This document shows, piece after piece, positions 45,568-54,696 of a DNA stretch of 64,000 bases. Made by a program: the position numbers and the translations under genes. The notes beneath the pieces were generated by a model. The model worked only from the letters and a program-made list of their open reading frames with translations, was not told where the DNA came from and ran no database searches. Numbering within the stretch: position 1 is the first letter of the stretch; the number at the start of each line of letters is the position of its first letter. Source of the stretch: Hymenobacter volaticus (GTDB taxonomy: Bacteria > Bacteroidota > Bacteroidia > Cytophagales > Hymenobacteraceae); contig NZ_CP095063.1 of assembly GCF_022921055.1 (NCBI RefSeq), forward strand, positions 1-64,000, read 5' to 3'.

Positions 45568-46605
45568 ATGGCAGTGTCCGCGCCTCTGCTTTCCGCTGAA
45601 GATTTGGCAGTAGGGTATTTCTCTTCCCGCAACACTCCCCGCGCGGTAACTGACAACCTGCGTTTGGCATTGTGGCCGGGCGAGCTGGTGTGTTTGCTTG
45701 GTCCCAACGGCGCAGGCAAATCGACCTTGCTGCGCACGTTAGCCGGCTTGCAGCCCCCGCTGCGCGGCCGGCTCATGCTTGGTAACTCTGCTATGCAGGA
45801 CTTGAACGCCCCAGCCCGGGCCCGCCAGCTGAGCGTGGTGCTCACCGACCGGCTAGACGCCGGCAACCTAACCGTGCAGGAATTGGTGAGCTTGGGCCGC
45901 CAACCGCACACGGGCTGGCTAGGGGGCCTTTCCGCCCACGACGAAGCGCAGGTGCAAGCCGCACTGGCGGCGACCAATACCACTCCTTTTGCTGGCCGGC
46001 CGGTAGGTGAGCTCAGCGACGGGGAGCGGCAGAAAGTGCTGCTAGCCCGTGCGTTGGCCCAGGATACGCCTCTGATTTTACTCGACGAGCCCACTGCTCA
46101 CCTGGACTTACCTAACCGCGTAGCTCTGATGCGTCTGCTGCACAACCTGGCCCGGCAAACCGGCAAGGCTATTCTACTGTCCACCCACGAGCTGGATTTG
46201 GCTTTGCAGGCCGCCGACCGGGTGTGGCTGCTCTCGGCCACGGGTACGCTGCACGCTGGCACGCCCGAAGATTTAGTGCTGAGTGGCACGTTTGCGGCCG
46301 CGTTTGCGCGGGAAGGGCTAGCCTTTGACCCAACCACGGGCACGTTTGCCTTGCATGCGCCCGCCGGGCCCACCGTGCAGTTGCTAGGCGAAGGCGCCGC
46401 CGCGTTTTGGACCCGCCGGGCCCTGGAGCGGGAGGGCTTCATACCCTCTGCCGCCCCCGCTCCCTTGCGCGTGACCACGCCGAGCATACTCAAAGCTGAT
46501 TCTTGGCTTTGTGAGCTACCCGGCCAGCCCGCGCAACAGCACCACTCCATCGCAACGCTGCTCGCGGCATTGCGCCCCCTTCTTCCTGAAAATCATCTGG
46601 TTTGA
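45568..46605 (+). CDS. btuD: cobalamin ABC transporter ATP-binding protein (BtuD) with C-terminal extension
   Basis: A 345-aa ATPase. Walker A is LLGPNGAGKSTLLRTLAGL, the ABC signature GELSDGERQKVLLARALAQD, Walker B LILLDEPTAHLDLPNR, and the switch His lies in LLSTHELDLALQ. The ATPase core ends near residue 250. The last 95 residues (VQLLGEGAAAFWTRRALERE and onward) are an extra domain not found in standard BtuD. They begin with a short Gly-rich motif and have alpha/beta character, but no family was recognised. Confidence 0.9.
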   Translation: MAVSAPLLSAEDLAVGYFSSRNTPRAVTDNLRLALWPGELVCLLGPNGAGKSTLLRTLAGLQPPLRGRLMLGNSAMQDLNAPARARQLSVVLTDRLDAGNLTVQELVSLGRQPHTGWLGGLSAHDEAQVQAALAATNTTPFAGRPVGELSDGERQKVLLARALAQDTPLILLDEPTAHLDLPNRVALMRLLHNLARQTGKAILLSTHELDLALQAADRVWLLSATGTLHAGTPEDLVLSGTFAAAFAREGLAFDPTTGTFALHAPAGPTVQLLGEGAAAFWTRRALEREGFIPSAAPAPLRVTTPSILKADSWLCELPGQPAQQHHSIATLLAALRPLLPENHLV

Positions 46606-46662
46606 TTTTGACTTGGTTACTGCGACCGGTCACCTCCTCTTATCTCCCTTATTGCTAAAGCA

Positions 46663-48867
46663 ATGAAGAACAGTTTTTTACCTATCTATCCCACATCTGC
46701 TTACGGTTTTATGCCGTTGCTTGGCACCGCATTACTGACGGGTATTGGGCATCGGGCGCAGGCACAGGCGGCAACCGATTCGCTGAATCGTCAACGTCTC
46801 ACCGAGGTAGTTGTGACGGCGACGCGCTCGACTACGGAGCGCCGTAAAGTGCCCCAGCAGATCGAGGTGATTTCCCGGCAGGATATTCAGCAAACCCAGG
46901 CCCTAGACTTCACGGACGTGGTGAAGAAGAACGCGTCGGTGGACATTATTCAGTATCCGGGGCTGCTGTCGGGGGTGGGTATCCGGGGGTTTCGGCCCCA
47001 AACCAGCGGGTTGAACCAGCGGGCGTTGCTACTCGTCGATGGCCGGCCGGCGGGTACTTCCAACTTGTCCACGCTTGATTTGGGCAGCGTGGAGCGGGTG
47101 GAAGTGCTGAAGGGTCCGGCTTCGGCGCTCTACGGCTCGCAGGCCATGGGCGGCGTGGTGAACGTAATTACGCGCCGCTCCCGCGGGCCGGTGCGCAGTT
47201 CGGTTTACACCGAATACGGCAGCTATGAAACGTTCCGGGCCGGCGGGGCCATCGGCGGTAACATTACCGAAAAGCTGGATTTCGACCTCTCGTTCGGGCT
47301 CTTCGACCGGGCTCAGGACTACAAGCTAGGCAAGCAAGGAGTGTTCCGCGACTGGCTCGACGCCAAGAGTGCCACTAAAACCTTCACCGACGGCCGATCT
47401 GAAGAAACCGACGACCAGCGCGGCGACGGTAGCCGGCGCAGCTTCACTAAGCTCAACTACTATTCCGGCGCGTTTCGCGTGGGCTACCAAGTAACCAAGC
47501 ACTGGCACGTAGACGCCCGAGTAGAGCGGTTTGTGGCCCGCAACGTGCAGTCGCCCAACGACATTTTCTATGGCAACGCGGGCCCTTCCACCAAGGACAT
47601 CGAGCGGCAGAACGTGGAAATCAGCGCGGTAGGTGACTATGCGCATCATCAGCTGCTAGTACGGGGCTATGGGTCCGGTGAGTTCAACAACAACAATACG
47701 CTGCCGGCCACCGCGCCCGCGTATCGCTCTTTCCAAAGCAAAAACTACTGGAAAGGCGTGCAGGTGAAAGACGTAATTAAGCTCGGCGGGCAGCAAGTAA
47801 CTGTCGGCGTGGACCACAACGAAGCTGTTAGCCGCTCGCATCGCTTCAGCGCCACCAGTGCCGAGTTGGCTCCGTTCAACCCCAACTACGAACTCAACAC
47901 CACCGGCCTTTACGTGCAGGGCCAACTGAGCTTGCTCAACGAAAAGCTGATTGTAATGCCGGGCGCGCGCTACGACTTCATCACCTACGATGTAAAAAGC
48001 ACGCCCCTGCTGACCACGTTCACGCCGGGCAAAGAAACCAACCCGTTTTTCAGCCCGAGCTTGGGGGCGCAGTACCAAGTGCTGGAGCCACTACGCGTGC
48101 ACGGTACCATTGGGCGGGCCTACGTAACGCCGGATGCTTACAACGTAGCGGGCTACTCGCAAACCGTCAATGCCAGCAACCAAGCCTCAGTTACGCAGGG
48201 CAATCCGGCGCTGAAAAACGAGAACAGCGTAACCTGGGACGCCGGCCTGCGCTTCGATAAGCCGGAAATGGGATTGACCGGCGACCTGACGTATTTTTCG
48301 ACCCGAGTAAAGGACCGCATCACTACCCGCACCACCAACCCTACCGGCGAAACCACCTCGGAAGGCTACGTGGTACGCTCGCGCACCACCTACCTCAACG
48401 CCAACGACAGCCAGATTCACGGGCTGGAAGCGGAAGTTGGCTATGACTTCGGGGCCGCCCAGGAGTATGCGCACTCGCTGCGGGTGTACGCGGGGGGTAC
48501 CCGGATGCTGAAGGCCGAAGACGTGGTCAACAACACCGACGGCAGCGAAACTCGCCGCGGTATTCAGAATGTGGCCCGCTTCAGCCACAACTTTGGCGTG
48601 TCGTACGACAACTTCAAGAACCTGAACGCGCGCCTGAGCGGCCGCTACGTGGGCCGTCGTCGCGACACCGATTTCACCGATGTGAACTCGCCCCAGATCC
48701 TTTACCCCGAGTACATGACCCTGGATTTCTCGGTGACGGGCACCTACGCCCAGCACCACGCCCTCACGTTGTACGTCAACAACCTCACCAACGAAAACTA
48801 CTACGAAAAGCGCGGCTACAACCTACCCGGCCGCAACGTTGCCGCCCGCTACACTTTGACTTTCTAG
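46663..48867 (+). CDS. btuB: TonB-dependent outer-membrane receptor, BtuB-type
   Basis: A 734-aa receptor. It has a signal peptide, then the plug domain with the TonB-box region LTEVVVTATRSTTERRKVPQ and SVERVEVLKGPASALYGSQA followed by GGVVNVITRRS. The 22-stranded barrel ends in the aromatic GRNVAARYTLTF. It lacks the CarboxypepD_reg domain of SusC-type receptors. Placement after btuFCD under the riboswitch and before cobU makes corrinoid the likely substrate. Confidence 0.9.
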   Translation: MKNSFLPIYPTSAYGFMPLLGTALLTGIGHRAQAQAATDSLNRQRLTEVVVTATRSTTERRKVPQQIEVISRQDIQQTQALDFTDVVKKNASVDIIQYPGLLSGVGIRGFRPQTSGLNQRALLLVDGRPAGTSNLSTLDLGSVERVEVLKGPASALYGSQAMGGVVNVITRRSRGPVRSSVYTEYGSYETFRAGGAIGGNITEKLDFDLSFGLFDRAQDYKLGKQGVFRDWLDAKSATKTFTDGRSEETDDQRGDGSRRSFTKLNYYSGAFRVGYQVTKHWHVDARVERFVARNVQSPNDIFYGNAGPSTKDIERQNVEISAVGDYAHHQLLVRGYGSGEFNNNNTLPATAPAYRSFQSKNYWKGVQVKDVIKLGGQQVTVGVDHNEAVSRSHRFSATSAELAPFNPNYELNTTGLYVQGQLSLLNEKLIVMPGARYDFITYDVKSTPLLTTFTPGKETNPFFSPSLGAQYQVLEPLRVHGTIGRAYVTPDAYNVAGYSQTVNASNQASVTQGNPALKNENSVTWDAGLRFDKPEMGLTGDLTYFSTRVKDRITTRTTNPTGETTSEGYVVRSRTTYLNANDSQIHGLEAEVGYDFGAAQEYAHSLRVYAGGTRMLKAEDVVNNTDGSETRRGIQNVARFSHNFGVSYDNFKNLNARLSGRYVGRRRDTDFTDVNSPQILYPEYMTLDFSVTGTYAQHHALTLYVNNLTNENYYEKRGYNLPGRNVAARYTLTF

Positions 48868-48871
48868 GTTG

Positions 48872-49375
48872 ATGCTTTATTATATCTCCGGCGGGCAACG
48901 CTCCGGCAAAAGCCGCTACGCCCAGGACCTGGCCTTGCAGCTTAGTGCCAAACCCGTGTATTTGGCCACTTCTCGCGCCTGGGACGACGACCACCGCCAG
49001 CGTATTGCCCGGCACGTGGCCGACCGCGACGCCCGCTGGACTACGCTGGAAGAAGAAAAACACCTCAGTCGCCTCGACTTGGCGGGCCGTATCGTGGTGC
49101 TGGATTGCGTGACGCTCTGGCTTACCAACTTCTTTTCCGACGCGGACTACCAAGTCGAGCAAGCCCTGGCACTGGCCCAGCAGGAGTTTGATTTGCTGTG
49201 CCAGCAAGACTGCACGCTGCTGGTTATCAGCAACGAAATCGGGATGGGACTGCACGCCCCGACCGAAGCCGGGCGCAAGTTCACGGACTTGCAAGGCTGG
49301 ATGAACCAGTACATTGCCACGCGGGCCGACAAGGCGGTTTTCATGGTTTCCGGCCTGCCTCTCTTCCTTAAATAA
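48872..49375 (+). CDS. cobU: adenosylcobinamide kinase / guanylyltransferase CobU
   Basis: A 167-aa bifunctional enzyme that phosphorylates adenosylcobinamide and adds GMP. The P-loop is YISGGQRSGKSRYAQDLALQ, followed by PVYLATSRAWDDDHRQRI with the GMP-accepting His region (RIARHVADRDARWTTLEEEK), VVLDCVTLWLTNFF and LVISNEIGMGLHAPTEAGRK. The ATG at 48872 is 4 bp past the btuB stop, so it is cotranscribed. Confidence 0.94.
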   Translation: MLYYISGGQRSGKSRYAQDLALQLSAKPVYLATSRAWDDDHRQRIARHVADRDARWTTLEEEKHLSRLDLAGRIVVLDCVTLWLTNFFSDADYQVEQALALAQQEFDLLCQQDCTLLVISNEIGMGLHAPTEAGRKFTDLQGWMNQYIATRADKAVFMVSGLPLFLK

Positions 49376-49398
49376 TCAACTTAACTAAGCTTAAGCCC

Positions 49399-50007
49399 AT
49401 GAAGATTTACACCAAAAAAGGCGACAAGGGAACCACCGGTTTGTTCGGTGGCTCGCGCGTCGATAAAGACGACGTGCGGGTGGAGTGCTTCGGCACCCTC
49501 GACGAAGTGAACTCCACCATTGGATTGCTGCGCGTAAAGCTCGGTCCGGAACACGCCTGGCAGCTTAATCTGCACCGGATTCAGAAAGACATGATGGACA
49601 TGATGTCGCACTTGGCGCGGCCTTCCGATACCAAGAAAGTGAATACCAACCCCCTACCTACCGATGGCGCCGCGTTCTGCGAAACCTGGATCGACGAACT
49701 GGAAAGCCAGATGACCACGGCCTCCGACTATTTCTTGCTACCCGGCGGCAACGAAATATCGGCCCTCTGCCACGTGGTGCGCACCCAAATGCGCAGAGGG
49801 GAGCGGCGGCTGGTGTCCTTGATGCGCTTGGATACGGTCGATGATGCTATTCCTGCCTACATCAACCGCCTCTCCGACTTGTTTTTCACGTTGTCGCGCG
49901 CGGAAATGGACAAGGCCGGCGTGGCCGAAGAGAAGTGGCAGCTGTTTTTGTACAAGCGCTTTAAAAAGGCGGAAGACCTCCCCAAAACCGAAGACCCGGC
50001 AGCCTAG
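49399..50007 (+). CDS. pduO: cob(I)alamin adenosyltransferase, PduO type
   Basis: A 202-aa enzyme that adds the upper adenosyl ligand to cob(I)alamin or cobinamide. The start MKIYTKKGDKGTTGLFGGSR and VDKDDVRVECFGTLDEVNST are the ATP-binding signature. CHVVRTQMRRGERRLVSL and AYINRLSDLFFTLSRAEM are the trimer-core helices. It ends the cobalamin-uptake operon, so imported corrinoid can be adenosylated and then processed by CobU. Confidence 0.95.
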   Translation: MKIYTKKGDKGTTGLFGGSRVDKDDVRVECFGTLDEVNSTIGLLRVKLGPEHAWQLNLHRIQKDMMDMMSHLARPSDTKKVNTNPLPTDGAAFCETWIDELESQMTTASDYFLLPGGNEISALCHVVRTQMRRGERRLVSLMRLDTVDDAIPAYINRLSDLFFTLSRAEMDKAGVAEEKWQLFLYKRFKKAEDLPKTEDPAA

Positions 50008-50041
50008 TTTCCCCTTACAATCGAGTTGCCACTACTAGCGT

Positions 50042-50090
50042 CCGATCTTTGGACTCTTGGCTGCCCCGCGGCCAAGAGTCCAAACATCGG
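50042..50090 (+). terminator. long hairpin after pduO
   Basis: CCGAT, one mismatch and TTTGGACTCTTGGC pair with GCCAAGAGTCCAAA, the mismatch and ATCGG around a 9-base GC-rich loop. It lies 35 bp after the pduO stop. It is probably the end of the cobalamin operon, although there is no T run. Confidence 0.6.
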
Positions 50091-50272
50091 GCTGGGTATG
50101 AACCTAGTGGAGCTTTTGTTTCCTTGGCTTCCTGGTCTTTGCTGTGCTGATTGTTAGCCGGCTCGGACCACTTAATTGGGGGCATTGAAACGGAAATCAT
50201 CATTAAATCAGCGCTGTATATTTTATTAGCAGTGAAATTCACCTAGCACATATACTGTTAAGCACTACGCCC

Positions 50273-50404
50273 ATGCGCTATTTCAAGGAGAATCGAGACG
50301 TATTGAATGAATATGCGGCCCGCTTGATTGCTACTATCGTGCTCCTCGGCCTGGGGGAGGGAGCTTGGCTAACCTGGCATTGGTTGGCAGCCTTTTTTAA
50401 GTGA
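50273..50404 (+). CDS. possible 43-aa small membrane protein
   Basis: A short frame from an ATG encodes a charged start (MRYFKENRDVLNEYAARL) and one membrane helix (IATIVLLGLGEGAWLTWHWL) ending AAFFK. The neat charge-then-helix layout is better than expected for noise. There is no family match and no visible promoter, so this is tentative. Confidence 0.35.
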   Translation: MRYFKENRDVLNEYAARLIATIVLLGLGEGAWLTWHWLAAFFK

Positions 50405-50536
50405 AGTTATGCCAAATAGGCCTTCTGGCTTTATGGCCATTGGGAGCTGCAGAATCTGTGAATTAAACAGCCCGCAGACGTTACCGGCGGGCTCCCCAAG
50501 CCAGACAATTTACCAGAGCCCTTGCTAGAACAACGC

Positions 50537-52765
50537 TTATAGGTACGGGAAGGGCTTGCTCGGGGCCGAGGAAGTTGCAACCGGGGCGGGCACACGCAAA
50601 CTACGCAACAGCGTTAGGGCATCACGGATGCTAGAAACATGGTAACGGGCCTGCGAACGGGCCGACTCGCCGACCTTAACTGTATACGCGTCGGGTGGCA
50701 GCACCCGGAACATGTCTTCGTCGGTGCGGTCGTCGCCGAGGGCCAATACGAAATCGGGTTGATACAAACTCAGCCAGCGAACTGCGGCGGCACCTTTGTG
50801 AATGCCAGCGTTGCGGATTTCCACCATTTTATCGCCTTCCAGCACCTGCAGGTCGGAGTTGGCGGCCAGAAACAGTAAGTGGCTTACTAGTTCGCGGGCG
50901 CGGCGGCGGCCCAGGTCGGGGTCGACCCGGCGAAAGTGCCACACCAAGGAAAACTCTTTTTCCTCGATAAAAGACCCACTCGCGCGGACCACATACAAGT
51001 CAAGCACTGGCCGCAGCTCCTGCTTCCAGTCGGCGCGCAGTTCGTGAAACAGCATCCACTCCTGATGGGGCGGGCGCAGCCAGGCGCCTTCCTCGGCAAT
51101 CAACCCGAGGGGTAGGTGCCCAAACCACTCGGTGAGCGTATGCCGGTCGCGGCCACTAACTAGTGCCACTTGCGTGTCCGGGCTTTCGCTGAGCTCTTGC
51201 AACAGAGCTAGCAGCTCGGCGTCGGGTTGGGCCCGCTCGGGGTGAGCCCGGAACGGCACCAACGTGCCGTCGTAGTCGAGCAGCAGCAGCCGCTGCCGGG
51301 CGTGCCGGTAAGCTTCTACTAGGGCCTGCGTGATTTCTGGCCCAAGTGGGGCGGTTGCCAACCCCAGTTGCTTGGTTTTCACTTCCGTGAGCTGCGCTAA
51401 AAACCGGTGGCTCCAGGCAAAGGCATCGTACTGCTTGACAAGTGCTTGCATGGCCACCATGCGCCGGCGCTGTTCGGTTTCGGGCATGAGCAGGGCCTCG
51501 TGCAGGGCGTCGGCTAGCTCGCTGGTATCGGTGGGGTTAATGAGCAGTGCATCGGCCAGTTCGCGGGCGGCCCCGGCCCGCTCACTTAAAATTAGCACCC
51601 CGCGCTGGTCGGTGCGGCTAGCCACGTATTCCTTAGCTACCAAATTCATGCCGTCGCGGATGGGCGTTACCAATCCAATGTCGGCCAGCGAGTACCAGGC
51701 CGCCACTTCCTCGAACGGCAGCGAGCGGTAGAAGTAGTGCACCGGGCGCCAGTTGATGGTGCGGTATTGGGCGTTGAGACGGCCTACCAGCTCATCGATT
51801 TCTTCTTTCAGCTTACGATACAGTTCCACCTGCTCGCGCGAGGGCACCACAACCATCACTAAACTTACTTGCCCCTGCCACTGCGGATAGCGCTGCAACA
51901 GCTTCTCGAAGGCATTTAAGCGCTCGGCAATACCGTTGGTGTAGTCTAGCCGGTCGAGGGAAAGAACCACGCGTGCCTCCCGCAGGGCCTCGCGGTAGGT
52001 GTGCGCAAACATCTGCGTGGCAGGTGCCCCGGCAGCCGCAACACAGCGGTTGTAGTCGATACCCATGGGAAACGCTTCCGCCCATATCGTTCGGGAGGGT
52101 GTTTCGATCTGGCTGTTATGGGTGGGCAAACCGAGCAATTGGGAAACGGAACTTAAAAAGTGCCGCATATAACCCAGGGTCTGGAAGCCAATCAGGTCGG
52201 CCCCGAGCAAACCGAGCAGCAACTCCTTGCGGCAAGGTAGCACCCGCAGCAGTTCATAGGAAGGAAACGGTGTGTGTAGAAAAAAGCCGATGGTGGCCTG
52301 GGGGCGGACTTGCCGCAGTTGCTGGGGCAGCAGCATCAACTCGTAGTCGTGCACCCAGATTCGGTCGTCGGGACCGGCTATGGTCAGTATAGCAGTGCAG
52401 AATTTCTCGTTGACGGCTACGTAGGCGGCCCATTGCTCGTAGTCGAAGGCAGAATACTGAGCGAAGTAATGGAATGTGGGCCACAGGGTTCCGTTGCTGA
52501 AACCCTCGTAGTAGGAGCTGACTTCGGTTTCCGAAAGAAACACGGGCGTCATGCCCTCAACCTGTAGCAGCGCAGTTATTGCTTGCTGCTCGGCCTCGTT
52601 TTCGGGTGTTAAGCCAGGCCAGCCTACCCACAGGTAGTCCCCGGAGCGGTACATCGGGTCGAGGCCGATGGCCAGCCCTCCTTCTCGGGGCTGCAGAAGA
52701 AAACCCGCGTCGGTGCGCTGCACTTTCAGGGGGAGGCGGTTCGATACAATGATGGTTTTACCCAT
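50537..52765 (-). CDS. otsAB: trehalose-6-phosphate synthase / phosphatase fusion (OtsA-OtsB)
   Basis: A 742-aa bifunctional enzyme. Residues 1-460 are a GT20 synthase, with TIIVSNRLPLKVQRTDAGF, then GGLAIGLDP, WVHDYELMLLPQQLRQ and GMNLVAKEYVASR. From about residue 490 a HAD phosphatase follows, with LLLDYDGTLVPFRAHPERAQ, VALVSGRDR and VLALGDDRTDEDMFRVLP. The fusion makes trehalose from UDP-glucose and glucose-6-phosphate, for osmotic and desiccation tolerance. A CCTAACC motif lies 7 nt before the ATG. Confidence 0.96.
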   Translation of the reverse strand: MGKTIIVSNRLPLKVQRTDAGFLLQPREGGLAIGLDPMYRSGDYLWVGWPGLTPENEAEQQAITALLQVEGMTPVFLSETEVSSYYEGFSNGTLWPTFHYFAQYSAFDYEQWAAYVAVNEKFCTAILTIAGPDDRIWVHDYELMLLPQQLRQVRPQATIGFFLHTPFPSYELLRVLPCRKELLLGLLGADLIGFQTLGYMRHFLSSVSQLLGLPTHNSQIETPSRTIWAEAFPMGIDYNRCVAAAGAPATQMFAHTYREALREARVVLSLDRLDYTNGIAERLNAFEKLLQRYPQWQGQVSLVMVVVPSREQVELYRKLKEEIDELVGRLNAQYRTINWRPVHYFYRSLPFEEVAAWYSLADIGLVTPIRDGMNLVAKEYVASRTDQRGVLILSERAGAARELADALLINPTDTSELADALHEALLMPETEQRRRMVAMQALVKQYDAFAWSHRFLAQLTEVKTKQLGLATAPLGPEITQALVEAYRHARQRLLLLDYDGTLVPFRAHPERAQPDAELLALLQELSESPDTQVALVSGRDRHTLTEWFGHLPLGLIAEEGAWLRPPHQEWMLFHELRADWKQELRPVLDLYVVRASGSFIEEKEFSLVWHFRRVDPDLGRRRARELVSHLLFLAANSDLQVLEGDKMVEIRNAGIHKGAAAVRWLSLYQPDFVLALGDDRTDEDMFRVLPPDAYTVKVGESARSQARYHVSSIRDALTLLRSLRVPAPVATSSAPSKPFPYL

Positions 52766-53661
52766 GCGGTGGGGTTAGGTGGCACAATCATCCAACGGCA
52801 AGGAAAGGGTACAGCACTATAGCCGTATTGACCTGCGCTAGAAAACATTGAGCGGGGTTGAGCCCGCCTTTTACACTTCACTCGACGCTTGGTTATCTAC
52901 GAGAGTGTACCTCTGAATTGCACAAGTAAGTGACTTACTTGCTTCCTACTTCCAATACAAACGTACTGCTTCTCCCCGAAAGCGGGGCGCTGACCGGCTG
53001 TAGCGCTTTCCAGTCTGGGAGTTGACTGGCACGCCAAAACCGCCGGCTAGCTTTGTTTGCGGCCAAGTCGTTGCCCACGCCACACGACGGACGGTCAGAA
53101 CAAGGCAGTAGCCCGCTAGAGGTCAGCAACAGGGTTTTTCGGTTTCAAAGTTGTGTTTCTCTTAACAGAGCTGGGGCGCATAAAGGAAGATCAGCATTGC
53201 GTAAACTGCTGATTCTACTGGCGGCATACCTTGTGGATTCAGCAGCGCATTATTCAGCGAGCAGCTTTGCTTACAATTTACTGTGCTCTGGCAGGTGGCC
53301 TATGTTCAGCAAACTTTCTCCGACTCTTTAGCGCAGAAATCAACTTATATGCACCAGCATGTGGGCGCAGGAGTTTAAAACTGCGGTGCCAACCGTAAGG
53401 CGAAAGCCACGCGCAAGAGAGCCGAGGCTTTCTTTAAAAACTAGAAGTGAAAGGGCTTCATGAAACGAGAAAGTTTAACAACTCGCAACGCGACTCCATA
53501 GAGAAGCAGAAGCAAGTGGGTTTCTTTTCCTTTCCCCCAACAAAGCATTTGCACTCGTCCGCAACGCCGTATCTACTTTTGCCTGTCCTTACTTCGCTGA
53601 TGCATAGGCTCTTAAAGCACACTCAAAACGTACAGAACTCATCATCTAAAGCAACAGCGTC
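52766..53661. other. 900-bp gap without a supported gene
   Basis: Two open frames (53053-53331, 53447-53665) lack family features and look like chance. A small inverted repeat, CAAGTAAG-TGA-CTTACTTG, is at 52923-52941. The left end must hold the otsAB promoter and the right end that of the AraC gene. Confidence 0.45.
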
Positions 53662-54588
53662 ATGAAAGCCACTTCGCTCGAGCAGTTTTACCAGCGCCTG
53701 GCAGCGGCAGTAGGCACTGAACAGCACACGCTGTTACCGCCCGACAGCGAGCGAGTTACCGGGCATTTCAATTTGTTTGACGTTGCCGAACAGTTTCGCA
53801 ACTACCCAGAATTGCCCATGCCCTATGACCGACGCGCCTACTATAAAATCAGTTTGATTCGGGGCCGGAGCCGGGCCGAATACGCCAATAAAGTCATTGA
53901 GCTCGACCAAAATGCCTTGCTTTTTGCCACGCCCAAGGTGCCCTACTACTGGCGGCCGCAGGACCCGGCGCAGGCCGGGCGTTTCTGCGTGTTTACCAGC
54001 GAGTTTTTGCTGCCAACCTACAGTGGTGTAGTACTCGACGAGCTGCCCCTGTTCCAAGCAAATGGCTACCCCGTGTTTCAGGTATCGGATGCGCAGTGGG
54101 ATGAGCTCGACGCCATTTTCCAGAAGATGGCGCGGGAACTAACCTCGCCCTACCTCTACAAGTACGATTTGCTGCGCACCTACGTGCTGGAGCTGATCTA
54201 TTCTGGGCAAAAGCTGCAGCCCCTTCCCGTCCGGCAACCCGCACTAACAGCCGCGGCGCGAATAGCCTCGCTGTTTACCGAGCTGCTAGAGCGGCAGTTT
54301 CCGCTGACCACACCGCACCAACAGTTGCAACTGCGCTCGGCCAAAGACTTCGCTGACCGCTTGGCCGTGCACGTCAACCACCTCAATAAAGCCTTGAAGC
54401 AGCACACGGGCCGCACCACCACCGAGTTGATTGCCACGCGCTACGCCGAAGAAGCCAAGCGCCTGCTGCTATTGCCTACCTGGACCATTGCCCAGATTTC
54501 TGACAGCTTGGGCTTTGCGGAAGTGGCGGACTTCTCCCACTTTTTTAAGCGGCATACGGCGCTGTCGCCGGCCGCTTTCCGGCTATAA
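53662..54588 (+). CDS. AraC-family transcriptional regulator
   Basis: A 308-aa regulator. The N-terminal cupin-like sensor includes YYKISLIRGRSRAEYANKVI and NALLFATPKVPYYWRPQDP. The C-terminal double HTH has SAKDFADRLAVHVNHLNKAL then TTELIATRYAEEAKRLLLLP and a final WTIAQISDSLGFAEVADFSH. It lies upstream of, and in the same direction as, the SDR gene, its probable target. Confidence 0.92.
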   Translation: MKATSLEQFYQRLAAAVGTEQHTLLPPDSERVTGHFNLFDVAEQFRNYPELPMPYDRRAYYKISLIRGRSRAEYANKVIELDQNALLFATPKVPYYWRPQDPAQAGRFCVFTSEFLLPTYSGVVLDELPLFQANGYPVFQVSDAQWDELDAIFQKMARELTSPYLYKYDLLRTYVLELIYSGQKLQPLPVRQPALTAAARIASLFTELLERQFPLTTPHQQLQLRSAKDFADRLAVHVNHLNKALKQHTGRTTTELIATRYAEEAKRLLLLPTWTIAQISDSLGFAEVADFSHFFKRHTALSPAAFRL

Positions 54589-54696
54589 GTAACCACTTGG
54601 ATTGAATCGAGCAACAACCGGATTGCTCGGCCCAACTGCCGAGCCAGTTGAGCGGGGACCTTTGCTGGCACATCAGTAAAACCCTTCAACTCCGTT

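Noticed and set aside
52923..52941. inverted repeat CAAGTAAG-TGA-CTTACTTG as a second HxlR site
   Set aside because: The arms are in the opposite orientation to the site at 56219 and it is not next to a related gene.
53053..53331. 92-codon open frame on the plus strand
   Set aside because: No family motif, odd composition, no promoter, and it lies alone in a gap; probably chance.
53447..53665. 72-codon frame running into the AraC start
   Set aside because: Ser/Thr/Lys-rich with no conserved features; it overlaps the AraC start and looks like leader sequence.
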